A stretch of DNA of 64,000 nucleotides from Lactuca virosa. Taxonomy: Eukaryota; Streptophyta; Magnoliopsida; Asterales; Asteraceae. The stretch covers positions 78,127,871 to 78,191,870 of the forward strand of contig CAKMRJ010005745.1 in NCBI GenBank assembly GCA_928212115.1, in the 5' to 3' direction. Positions 1 to 10,894 of the stretch are shown piece by piece (positions within the stretch are counted from its first letter, which is position 1; the number at the start of each line of letters is the position of its first letter). The notes beneath the pieces were generated by a model. That model did no database searches. It saw only the letters and a program-made list of their open reading frames with translations, and was not told where the DNA came from. Both the position numbers and the translations under genes were made by a program.

Positions 1-1857
1 TCTCTACCCAATGGAGTTGAAGACTTCGCTGTTTATAGTGATGCGTCTGGTGTTGGGTTGGGTTGTGTTTTGACCCAAAGAGAAAAGGTGATCGCATATG
101 CGTCTCGATAGTTGAAGGAACATGAAAAGAACTACCCGACTCATGACTTGGAGTTGGCGGCGGTAGTTTTCGCTCTAAAAATATGGAGGCATTACCTCTA
201 TGGCACGAAGTGCAAACTTTTCACCGATCATAAGAGTCTCCAATATCTCTTTAATCAGAAAGAATTGAACATGAGGCAACGACGCTGGCTAGAATTACTC
301 AAGGACTATGACTGTGAGATACTTTACCACCCCGGTAAAGCAAACGTTGTCGCTGATGCTCTCAGTCGAAAAGTCAACCTTGAAAGAAAAAGGCCAAGAG
401 CGTTGAGAATAGAAGTTGTCTCGACCATTGTGGAAAGTATCAGGGAAGCTCAAGAAGAAGCTTCAGAGAAGAGTGACCGAAAAGAAGAACGTTTGGGAAA
501 AACATTAGTGTTTGGTACAAACAGTCAAGGACTAAAGGTATTCCAAGATCGGATTTGGGTACCTAAGACTGGAGGAATAAGAGATCTTCTGATGGAAGAA
601 GCTCACAAGACCATGTACTCGATTCATCCCGGTAGCACTAAAATGTATAGGGACCTAAAACCCTACTACTGGTGGCCGACGATGAAGCTCGACGTTGCGA
701 AATATGTGGCCGAGTGTGTAACTTGTGCAAGAGTTAAGGCACAACATCAGAAACCATATGGGAGTTTAGAACCCTTACCTGTACCCATGGGTAAATGGGA
801 AGACATCACCATGGATTTTGTGACTAAACTACCCAGGACGAAGAACGGTCACGACATGATTTGGGTGGTCGTGGATCGTTTCACAAAGAGTGCACACTTC
901 ATAGCTGCCAATGAAAGGTGGTCTATGGATAAGCTTGCAAATGCTTACGTGAAGGAAATTGTGAGACTTCACGGTGTTCCTCTAACAATTGTATCGGATC
1001 GTGATAGTCGTTTCACATCAAGGTTTTGGAGAAGTCTACAAGAGGAATTGGGTACGAAGTTATGTCTGAGTACAGCTTACCATCCGCAGACTGATGGTCA
1101 GAGTGAAAGAACGATTCAAACGCTTGAAGATATGTTGAGAGCATGTACCCTCGAGTTCCAAGGTAACTGGGATGAGCACTTACCTTTGGTAGAATTTTCC
1201 TACAACAACAGTTTCCACTCGAGCATCAAGATGACACCTTATCAAGCTTTGTATGGACAAAAGTGTCGTACGCCTTCTTGTTGGCTTGAGGCTGGCGAAA
1301 AGCAGTTTATGGGCCCGGAGATAGTCCATGAGACTGCTGAGAAGCTGAAGGTGATCAGGGAAAGGATGTTAGCAGCTCAGGATCGTCAGAAGAGCTATGC
1401 TGACAAGAAAAGACGACCGATGACCTTCGAAGTTGGGGATTCCGTTTTGCTTAAAGTCTCACTGTGGAAAGGACTTATACGATTCGGGAAACGAGGAAAG
1501 CTGAGTCCAAGGTTTATTGGACCGTTCAAAGTTCTTCAGAAGATTGGGAACCAAGCTTACAAGCTGGAATTGCCCGAAGAACTCGATGGTATTCATAACA
1601 CCTTCCATGTATGTTATCTGAGGAAATTCACGGGAGAAGTTCCCGACATAATTCCGATCTCGGAGTTAAGAATGGATGAGAATAAGAGGCTAATCGAAGA
1701 GCCCGAGGCAATTGTTGACCGTAAGATTAAGAAGTTACGACGCAAGATGGTCGACTTAGTGCTAGTCCGATGGAAACATTCGAATGGGCCGAATCTCACT
1801 TGGGAAACAGAGGATGACATGATGAGTCGCTATCCGCATCTGTTTGCTGACGCATGA
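1..1857 (+). pseudogene. G1 gypsy pol, 3' part (RNase H end, integrase, chromodomain)
   Basis: The reading frame is open from base 1 and carries the RNase H start (VYSDASG), but an in-frame TAG at 109-111 breaks it. The intact relative (G2) has CAA (Gln) there. From 112 the frame is open for 581 codons. In that numbering I see the end of RNase H ([13 protein letters not shown]), the integrase zinc finger (H165, H172, C202, C205), the integrase core with D235, D296 and E332, a GPF module, and a C-terminal chromodomain-like segment (LVLVRW to the end). The domain order RT-RH-INT and the chromodomain place it among plant chromoviruses, probably Tekay/Del-like. The 5' part (gag, protease, RT) lies outside the window. 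It ends 34 bases before the 3' LTR. Confidence 0.93.
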
Positions 1858-1877
1858 TTCCGGGACGGAATCATCGT

Positions 1878-1891
1878 AAGGGGGAGAGAAT
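1878..1891 (+). other. Polypurine tract of G1
   Basis: Sequence aagggggagagaat sits directly against the LTR's TGTAACGCC start. It would prime plus-strand DNA synthesis in reverse transcription. Confidence 0.85.
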
Positions 1892-4180
1892 TGTAACGCC
1901 CGGGTTTCGGGGCTAAGCATTTTTAGACGATGTAATAGTCTAGGTTAACTATTGTAACTCTTTTGATGTAATAAAAATGAAATATTTGAGTATTTTGTGA
2001 ATTATGTGAATTTATGTGCTTATTATTTAATTATAAATGTATAATTAATAAAGAATAAAAATAAGCGTCAAAATGAAATGTTATATAAACCCGATATCTA
2101 TGAAGGATGTGGTAGTGGTCGTGACGAGGTTTCCGAATATATAAAGAATGCCAAAATCCGAGTTATAACGAAGAAGTTATGACCCGGCGAAGTTTCACGA
2201 CGGAACCGACACGATACCGGGAAGCGTAAATAGTGAATTTACGATAAAGCGAGTTTTAGCCTTAGCGATCTAAATGAAAGTCGTAGATTTCGTTAAACCG
2301 AAAGCGTGCATAAAAAGAATGCCCAAATCTGATTTCATAAGAGGAAGTTATGATTTTTCTAAGTTTCAGCTTAGCGGTATACAGCCCAAATACTCGATTT
2401 GAGATCGAGCGGTTTTTAGCCGACACAACCTAAACGAGAATTGAAGATCTCGTTAATAGTAATGCAACGGTAAAAAGACAGACGAAAACGGACGTCGGAT
2501 GAAGAAGTTATGAATTTTTAACGGACTAATCCTGTCCCGGCCTGTTAAAAATATAACTGTTAAAATAAATTCAAAATTAGCCGACGGAGTCTAAACGAAA
2601 GTTGTAGATTACGTTCCCGCCTACGCGTGGATATAAAGAACGTCGAAAACGGAGTTCATATGAAGAAGATATGAATTTCCAAAGTTTTTAAAATAATTAA
2701 TATTTATTTATCTATTTATTTATTATTCGACCGGAGGAATCTACTTTACACCGGAGAAAAGGAAAAGGAGCCGACAACTAATCGAGTACTGCTAGGTGAC
2801 GTATGCAGTGACGTCGTGTACGCCCAGCGTACGTTGAGATTACGCCCAGCGTACTTGAAGTTACGCCCAGCGTAATCGGGGTTTCCAGCCCCTATAAATA
2901 GAAACCGAAGTTCAGCCATTTTCCTTACCAATATTCATTCTTTCTCTCTAAATTTTGCCTTGGTTTGCGTGCCAATAATATCCCGAAGCCCCGATATTAT
3001 TCCCTAGCCCCGAAGCAAGTTTTAAAGCCCCGAAGATCCCGAGAAGTGCAACTCTCGAGCCGAAGCTCTGCTCGCGAGAAGCTCGTTTTTTTGTGAAGAT
3101 CTTCCAGGACTACCGAGGAATACTACTTCTACAAGTCGTAGTGCTGTCCGGTTATCTTCTGAACAAGTGAGTGTGTAGTTACTTTCTTCTAACGCATATT
3201 ATGAAGTATTTATTATAAAATATGTGTGATGTGTATATTTGGTTGTTATATGTGTGAATGTATATTCACTTTCTTCTATCTCATATATATGATATATTAT
3301 CTATGAAATATGTGTTATATGTGTGTGCCTTATCTGTTATGTGGAATATATATTAAATGAACATGCTTTACAGGTTTTAAAACTATGCATAAAATATATA
3401 TTTTTTATCTACTAATATGTTGGGTAGAACATGGGTAGATAGTTGATGTGTGATAAACAGATGAGAGGCCTCGATGTTGTTGTTGATCTAGTCATCTAGC
3501 GGAGTATGGATGACGACCACAGACTCTTCTAGGCAGTCCAGTGGAACACTAGCAGGCTCATAACCTGTAGGTGTTGTGAACGACGTGTTCACCGGTGTAC
3601 TCTACTCCCCCACATGGTTGCCTTTAGGACATCTATTGTTGAGGAAACCCCTTAGCAGTAATGTCCGTCCCGATGAACTTTCCTAGATTAGGTCCCTTTA
3701 GATAGATGTTATTTTAGGGACGTAAAGTGAGGATAACGGGAATGGGTAATCGGGTTATTGTTGGTCGGTAAAAATTAAATATAATTATTTATTGTGGGTT
3801 GAAAACCCTATATGCTCACCAGGCTCCCAAGCCTGACCCACTCAGTTTATTTGTATTACAGGAAGTGGCGCAAGGGCATAAGATGGATGAATCATAAAGT
3901 TGTTTTGTTTATGAGCCTTTATATGAATTCAACTGTTGTATTACTTGTAATATTTGTTTATGCTTTTGGTCTGTTTATCGGAACATGACATCCCGAATAT
4001 TGTTATAAAATGATTATGCATCTTTGATAAAATGCTTTGATAAACTTTATTTTATCATATTTTGTTTTGGGACAAATTCCGCAACTCTTTTGAATAAAAG
4101 AAAAAGACTTACTCTGAAAATATTTTTAAAAGCATAAATAAAACCGGTCTTTTTCTGGCCGAGATTTTGGGGATGTCACA
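1892..4180 (+). repeat. G1 3' LTR (2289 bp)
   Basis: Begins TGTAACGCCCGGG and ends GGGGATGTCACA, the same ends as the G2 and E LTRs. A TATA box (TATAAATA) lies at 2893-2900. Just upstream are three tacgcccagcgta inverted repeats (2818-2832, 2840-2854, 2861-2875). A GTGAGT donor-like site at 3167 and a TTACAG acceptor-like site ending at 3861 match positions in G2 and E. The next five bases (tgtag, 4181-4185) are the presumed target duplication. Its partner is outside the window, so it cannot be confirmed here. Confidence 0.92.
2818..2900 (+). promoter_or_regulatory. G1 LTR promoter: three inverted repeats plus TATA box
   Basis: Three copies of an inverted repeat (first copy gtacgcccagcgtac: arms GTACGC/GCGTAC around CCA) are spaced 21-22 bp apart. 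They end 18 bp before TATAAATA. Promoter function is inferred from position within an LTR. Confidence 0.6.
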
Positions 4181-4185
4181 TGTAG

Positions 4186-5847
4186 TAAGGGAGAGGATAC
4201 TTATACTTTATTTCAAAATTAGATTGAAGTATTAATCAAGCTTAATCATAAGCATATATGAATACCATGTTGAAGTGGTTCAACATTGGAAATTCTATGT
4301 ACGAAATTATTATAGCAAAAGACTGGTCAAGTATCATGTCTTTATGTAAGACATTATGATTCGTGTCCCATATGCTTCGGGTATAGGATCGATTGCATAT
4401 GCTATACTATTCGCGTGTTCTGAATTTTCCAAATGCCTAGGGCTTTGAGAAAGGACTAGAACCGAATATGACTAAAATAGTTAAACAACTGTCAAGGACG
4501 ATCTAAGGTTCGCTAAGGATTGTTTGCAGTTGGAAGTAGTAATGGATGGACCATATTGACATTATTATGAATAGACAGGATTCTATTTATAATGAGTTGT
4601 CATATGGCATATATGGAAATGTTTCCATAATGGGATATGGATATTAAGAATCTATTTGCTCAAGAAGGATGTTCAAAAGAATGTACTTTGAATTTGAGAC
4701 TTCGCTTCCTTGGAATTGTTTTGTTATCAATCTCCAAAGGAATACTTTGTAATATCATTGGCAAAGTCTCTGTGACTTTTGTACCTTGACATTACAAAAG
4801 GAATCATTGCATGATAGTTTATAATCTTACACTTGTGTTAAAGATTTGGAATCGTGAAATGATTTTCATAGGAAATGTCTTCTATTGATCTATTTCGCAA
4901 AGAAAGGACCATAGGCAAACATAGTGTGCATGCTTGGAGCATGGGATAAATATTGTTTTAATTCAAATATTAAGTTGATTAATTGAAAAATCATATAATG
5001 AATAATATATAATCAATATGGTGATTAAATAATAAGTGTTTTATTTATATTCAAAAGTTTTGAGACCATATTGAATTCGATTATTCTTGTCTTTCACTTT
5101 GCATGTTTTGACTTCCAAAATAATAATATTATTCAAAATATCCACAGTCGATCATACTTTAGAAGTAGGTATTGAGGTAAGACTGTCATGAATCCGTCTA
5201 TAGATTGTCTAAAGTGTTTAGACATAGCAAAATTTGATGCAGTTTTCATGAGTACTCCTGTAATAAGATTTGAGTATTAGATTAAACACACGCTCATCTG
5301 AATCACTTCATGGATTTCATCACGAGTGATTGTGAGATGATAATATCTTATATTCTTGAAACGTAGACATATAGTTGCAGTTTACAAGTCAGTTGCACAT
5401 TGATGATATGTAAACGCACCAGTAACTTGGTGTTATAAGATGTATTGTTGTGTGTGATTTGATGAGTAAATAGAGCAAGCATATGAAAGTTTATTCATTC
5501 CTTTTACCATAAGAGGGATAAAAGCGATATTTGTGGGCCCCTTGATGATTTAGTGATGACACCTTAAGTGCTTGGTCAAGCCTGAACTAATTTGATTTTG
5601 TTCAATTAGTCATTCATCATAAATCGAAAATTTGGAAACTACACATGAACAGAGAGAATGATTATAATTTATGTCTCAGTTCATACGATATCTTGTAGAA
5701 TGTAGGAATATATGATCCCTTATCTAATGGACGCATCATTGATTTGTTCAAAGTTTGACAACAGCTTTTTTGAGAGCTACAATTGCTGGTCAGATTCTAA
5801 AGTCGAACTTGCAATAATATTTATTAGACTTATCCAAATAGGAGACT
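4186..5847 (+). pseudogene. Decayed copia pol end and 3' leader (copia1)
   Basis: There is no usable reading frame. Parts align by eye to the better preserved copia2. Bases about 4360-4430 match the copia2 segment at 34795-34860 that codes for the RVPYASAVGSIMYAMTCTRPD region (C-terminal to RT). Bases about 5080-5840 match the non-coding stretch between pol and the 3' LTR of copia2 (35560-36300). Its 5' part was separated by insertion of G1, whose LTR ends at 4180. Many substitutions and small indels suggest an old copy. Confidence 0.7.
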
Positions 5848-6629
5848 ATTGGATTAGGTGTCTAAGCCCATAACTATAATTTGTATGTACTTGACCCGAT
5901 AGTAGCATGGTCCCTTTAGGTTACATTCACCAGGGCAATTTGATAGAATGTATATTTGAGAAAGAGGTTATTTGTGATTTATTAATATATTATAAGAATA
6001 ATATATTAATTGAGAAATCATATTATTTAATTAGTATTGGTCAATAATTAATATGAAATTAATTTAGTGATCAAAAGAGACTAATTAAATTTGCAGGGAC
6101 TGATTAGGTAAATCAGTAATATTTATAGTTTGGGCTAATGATCCATGTTGATTAGTGATGGGCTAATTCTATGTGAAAGTCCATGAAGAGTTAGTCCAAA
6201 GGGCCTACCATATGGATCATTGGATTACCAAAGGTTTAGAGTTTTATGTATGAAGCCCTAAGGATTCCAAACTATAAATGGAACCCCTAAGCTTGCAAAC
6301 TCGACCACTAGTACTCCAAGGTTAATGCCTAGCCGATTTTGAGCTCCTAAACTTCTCTCTCATTATCATCCATTTGTTCATGGTGTCTTGTGATTCCATT
6401 AGAGGCATCACACTTGAGGTGCTAAGCTCTTAAAAGGCCAAATTCTACAAGCTACAATATAGAGGTATTCATCTAACTTGATTTTATGTTGCAAATATCA
6501 AACTGTATGTTAGTTGTAGGCTTCATGCTTTTGATAATTTTATTGCATGTATAACTAGAGAAAACTTAGATCCAAAGCATTAGGGTTGTATACACACCAT
6601 AGGGATGTTATAGTACATAAAACCCAGCA
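5848..6629 (+). repeat. copia1 3' LTR
   Basis: Starts tattggattaggtgtctaag, against tgttggatatagtgtctaag in copia2 (36311), and ends acccagca against acccatca. A purine-rich tract (aggagac) precedes it. Shared blocks include the 'catggtcc' stretch, the AT-rich 'ttattaatatattataag' stretch and the 'gtacaccatagg' end. Length is about 782 bp against 767 bp in copia2. The first base pair of the usual TG start is mutated to TA. Confidence 0.75.
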
Positions 6630-6637
6630 CATTAAAT

Positions 6638-7974
6638 ATGAGTTTGTCATATAAAGACCATGAAGAAAGCTTTACGAACTTGCCTGTTTACCTCCACAAC
6701 ATTCAGCGTACAAATCCCCATAGTTACACTTACATCAAAACCGATGTTTTGGATCGGTTCCAAATATGTTTTGTTGCTACTCGATGGGTGGTAATGTACT
6801 TTCGATTTGTTTATTTTTTGTGCTAAAAAGATTTATATTAGTTTAAAAACTAATAATTGTGTTGTACAAAATATGAAATAGATCAACACATTCTTAGGAT
6901 GCATGCTTCAGATCATCTTCATAGGCAGTGTTCCTATTCGGGGAGAGTATCTTAATTCAATGTTCGTAGCAGTTGCTATGGATGGAAACAACAACACTAC
7001 GCCAATAGCATTTGGTATCGGGATGGCAAATAATGTTAACTCCTGTACTTGGATCCTTATGAGGTTGAAGGATGCCATCGGAGAGGGTAGGGAAGTTGCG
7101 TTCATAACCAATATGGACGATACCATTTCTTGTTTCGTGGGTCAGGTATTCCCTGATGCTTATCATGGTTATTCATCTAAGAGTGTATTGATTTATTGTC
7201 GCTTAAGAATTGGCCAAAGCACAAATTTAGACTACTTGTTCTTCCGTGCATGCAAAGCGTATACCACGCAAGATTTTCAAAAATCGTTTTCTAAGTTATG
7301 TCATGCTGCACGTGAGGTTCTTGCCAACATCGGAAATATGAAATTGGCACAGTCCTATTTCCCTAATATACGTTGGAATGTACTAAACATTAATATTCCA
7401 AAATTCCTATTGGTGTTATCGGTTCCTCAACGCAATGTACCGATAATAACGCTAATTGATGCAATTGTTCAATACATCCAACAGACGTTTGCAGAACGCA
7501 GTGTCGTGGGAGGTAATGTAGGAACTTTTTATAAACCACTAAAATATCCATAATTGACTATCCTTTTACTTTTCAGGGATGTTGAGCACCATATTCACCC
7601 CTTACGCAGAGATGGTCCTTCACAGGAGGATGCAAAAGTCTCTACAATGGAAAGCAACTAAAATCCTACCTGAGACCCCATCTCTGTTCCCTTCTGATAT
7701 TTTCCGAGTTTTGGATCTAAAAATAAGATGTGTTGTAGATCTTAATCGACACACATGTTCTTGTGGGAAATGGCGCAGTCTGGGTATAGGATGTAGTCAT
7801 GCTATTGCTGCAACACGTTATACAAACAACACGGTATTAACCAATATAGTTCAAATATATTATCGGGCTGATGTGTTTCAAACTACATACCAGACTAGAA
7901 ATGTGAACGTTGTTCCCCCTGCATCTGAATGGGAAATACCAGAGCCATTGATGGTCGTTTTAATCCCTTTGTAA
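6638..7974 (+). pseudogene. MULE-like SWIM-domain transposase relative 1
   Basis: Three exons can be read: 6638-6790 (51 codons, donor GTAATG), about 6898-7512, and 7577-7974 (acceptor TTTTCAG). The protein has the segment preceding the transposase core (ESF..LPVYLHNIQRTNP), a MULE-type core (MFVAVAMDGNN, FPDAYHGY, ACKAYTTQDF) and a C-terminal SWIM zinc finger, CSCGKWRSLGIGCSH. The positions expected to hold the first two catalytic Asp of the DDE triad read FIGSVPIRG and ITNMDD, so both are missing. The exon 2 start is out of phase with exon 1 if the nearest AG is used, which suggests a small deletion. No N-terminal DNA-binding domain is present. The ATG lies 8 bp after a copia LTR. Function is unknown. 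I call it a pseudogene with moderate certainty. Confidence 0.75.
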
Positions 7975-8293
7975 TCCTATTTGTCTATTATGTGCTACTA
8001 CTTATCATTTTAAATTGATGTGGAGTAACCTAAGATTGTGGTTTTAATCCCTATGTAAGCATATAATATTTGAAATCGTAATTGTTTATGTTTGTAAGCG
8101 AAATTGTAGTTGGTAATGAACATTTCCATTTTACAAAACCATACCGTTTATAATACATTAGGTGGTAAAAATCAAATATTATTTAATAAACATTAGGTGG
8201 TAAAATTCAAAGAAATTGCATTGCAACATTTACTCTTCTTTAACAAATAATTACATCTGGAATATATAATAATTTTAAAATTCAAACAATATT
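7975..8293. other. AT-rich spacer after MULE-like gene 1
   Basis: No gene seen. It holds a short segment (acatttccattttacaaaacc and following, about 8120-8160) that recurs at about 8968-9010 after the coiled-coil ORF, so the two downstream flanks share ancestry. Confidence 0.5.
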
Positions 8294-8435
8294 TTTTTAA
8301 GGTATACGACAATTTGACTACTCCTTCACATTATTTCACTACGGTTTCATAAACTTTGATTACTAATATCTATTGTGCATAATGTATTGTCATTTCGAAC
8401 AATAGATTTGTCATTTCAAATAGTACTTCTATGTT
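8294..8435 (+). repeat. One copy of a ~138-bp MULE-associated repeat
   Basis: Contains the recurring words gacaatttgactactc, cattatttcactacgg, gcataatgtattgtcatttcg and tttgtcatttcaaatagta. Further copies lie at 9120-9430 and 15890-16090. It lies about 70 bp before the broken ORF at 8507. Confidence 0.7.
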
Positions 8436-8506
8436 GGTCTCACACTATTAATATGCAACTAACATACATCTTAAATGTAATACATTACAACATTAAAAAA
8501 TTAAGA

Positions 8507-8928
8507 ATGAATTCATCTGAGTACAATGTTTGGCATTGTGAAGAAGAAGACTTCTATGTTTGTTCGAATAACAACCCAATTCCGGAAGACCTAGATTTCC
8601 CACTCCCGGATAACATGCCTGACGATATTTTCCAAGCTATGAAGGTTGTCGAAGAAGCCAACGAAAGGGACTCCCAAATTAGTCACAAACTCAACCAACG
8701 TGCAAACGAGGTAGCAGATCAAGTAATTGAAAAAGAAAAATGGATTGTTGAAACTACAAAAAAATCAAAGAGGCTAAGAAGTGGATTTGAGATGCAAATA
8801 CAGAGTTTGATAAGCTTCAAGCAGAACGGGAACGTCTAACAGATGTTGTTAGAACTAGAGGGGATTTTATCGACCGTGAACAAAATTTGTATCCTAAACA
8901 GTTTCATAATTTGTGGAAACCAATTTAA
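8507..8928 (+). pseudogene. Small coiled-coil protein ORF, broken
   Basis: An ATG at 8507 opens a 110-codon frame ending at 8839. It has an acidic N-terminus rich in Asp, Glu and Pro, then a Lys/Glu/Gln-rich heptad-like segment likely to form a coiled coil. Within the run of seven A's near 8757 the sense frame appears to shift. In the other frame the charged helical pattern continues (a TDVVRTRGDFIDREQ segment) to a stop at 8926-8928, interrupted by one TGA where TGG would fit. This suggests an original protein of about 140 residues with one frameshift and one nonsense change. I do not recognise a family. It lies between MULE-like gene 1 and the repeats before MULE-like gene 2, on the same strand, so it may be an accessory ORF of these elements. 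Confidence 0.5.
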
Positions 8929-9119
8929 GTATGTAATAGGTTGTGAGACGCTCCTTTAATAAAAAAACATTTCCATTTTATAAAACCCTACCGTTTATAT
9001 TACAATGCACTTTATTTTATTAAGTTATATTTAGATAAATGCAACACCTATTTTTGTTTATCAAAGATTAAAATGTTCAAGAAAAAGTAGTTGTAAAAAA
9101 ATATAGGCTCATCACTTTA

Positions 9120-9430
9120 AACCCTAGGCTGCATAATGTATTGTCATGTCGAATAGTAGATTTGTCTTTTCAAACAGTATTTATGTCTAATACATATGAC
9201 AATGTGACTACTCATTGACATTATTTGACTATGGTTTTATAGATTCTGACTACTACTTTCTAGCCTGCATAATGTGTTGTCATTTTGAATAGTATATTTG
9301 TCATCTCAAACAGTATTTTTGTGTAAGTTATATGACAATTTGACTACTCTTTGACATTATTTAACTACTGTTTTATATACTTTGACTACTTTCTACCCTG
9401 TATAATGTATTATCAGTTCGAAATGACTAC
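9120..9430 (+). repeat. Tandem ~138-bp repeats, about 2.3 copies
   Basis: The phrase gcataatgtattgtcat recurs at about 9131, 9268 and 9399. The intervening phrases (gactactctttgacattattt, actactactttctagcc) repeat with it. It lies about 80 bp upstream of the MULE-like ATG at 9512. Confidence 0.8.
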
Positions 9431-9511
9431 TCTAAAAATGAATAATTACCCATGCATTCAAAATCCATTTATATTGGACAGCTTATTCATTGAAACATAC
9501 CAATTGTCAAA

Positions 9512-10829
9512 ATGAGTAGATTCAATGAGGTATACAAAAAACGTTTTTCCAACCCACCGATATTCTTTCATAATCTTGAAAGAACAAATCGTAACTCTTT
9601 CACGATCATTAAGAAATATATGAGAGACACGTTTCAATTTTGTTTTGTCGCATTCGGATGCGTGGTAAGTCCTTCTCTATAGTAATTTATTATTTATTTC
9701 ATGTTCATATTTGCCTAATGTATGTATCGTTTCTTGCAGATTACTACCTTTCTCACATCCATGATACCAACAATATTTGTTACTCATGTACCCCTTATTT
9801 GGGCCAACATAACGACAATGTATGTTGCTCTTGCTTTGGATGGTAATCATGGACACCTAATCATTGCATTCGCTGGGGTAAGCATAGGCTTTGACGAGGC
9901 TTGGATTTGGTTCATGTGTAGGTTGAAAGAAAGCTTAGGTGACACTATCGAAGTTGGTTTCATAAGCTATATGTCTGATTCCATAGACTACGCCATTCGA
10001 TAAGTATACCCAGATTCGTATCATGGGTATTGTTGTAAAAATATAGCCGATAAAGTTCGGGCTTCCACAAGAAGTACCGTTCCGGAACAGTTGTTCTGAA
10101 AGACATGAAAAACGTATAGTGTGTCTGAATTTTATGTTTGTTTGAAAAAATTAAGAAATGAGGTTAATGACAATGATCTTCACTGGCTTGAAAATATTAC
10201 AATTGCAAAATGGGCTCGAGTCTTTTTTTTCCTAAAGTCCGTTTCAATGTGAAATACATCAACATTCCGATTGGATTGAATTGGCTAACAACAAACACGC
10301 ACGAGTTACCAATAACGTCAATCATTGAAGTGGCCCATCAATCGATGCAAATAGTGTACACCCAACAAGCTGCATTGGGAGGTAATAAATATTTGTTATT
10401 TAACTTTTCCCTTAATATTCTTTTAATTGTAACTCAATTAATTTCACAAGGGGAATGCATGGTCATCTTACCCCTTATGCACAACACGTACTTGAAATAA
10501 GAATAAACCAGTCTAATGGTTATCAGGTTACACATATTGGTAGTGACAATTTTGAAGTGAGTTTAAATTTAACCACTAAAATGATACAAGTTGAACGTGG
10601 TATTTGTACTTGCGGAAAATGGAAAAAATGTGGCATACCTTGTGAACATGGTATAGCATCACTAAGAAGGCTTACAGTTGAAGATATATAGCAATTGGTA
10701 AACTATAAGTTGAGTTCTACGGTGTATCGGAATGCGTTCGAAGCTGAGATGGTCAATCCTATTCCAATCCTTCTACATTGGGAAATACCAGTTGAACCTA
10801 TGGTTGTCTTACCACTATTTACACATTAG
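9512..10829 (+). pseudogene. MULE-like SWIM-domain transposase relative 2, decayed
   Basis: Exon 1 is 9512-9664, again exactly 51 codons, followed by GTAAGT. The acceptor is TTGCAG before 9740. Exon 2 is broken by a TAA at about 10001 and further stops near 10100. The last exon holds the SWIM finger CTCGKWKKCGIPCEHG, then a TAG at 10689-10691, after which the frame continues to a natural-looking stop at 10827-10829. Catalytic positions read FVTHVPLIW and FISYMSDS, so the first two Asp of the DDE triad are absent, as in the other two members. Intron positions match MULE-like gene 1. This is clearly a pseudogene. Confidence 0.8.
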
Positions 10830-10894
10830 TATAATGTTATATTATGTTTATTATTAATGTTATGTTTATTTTTTATGTTTATTATTAATGTTAT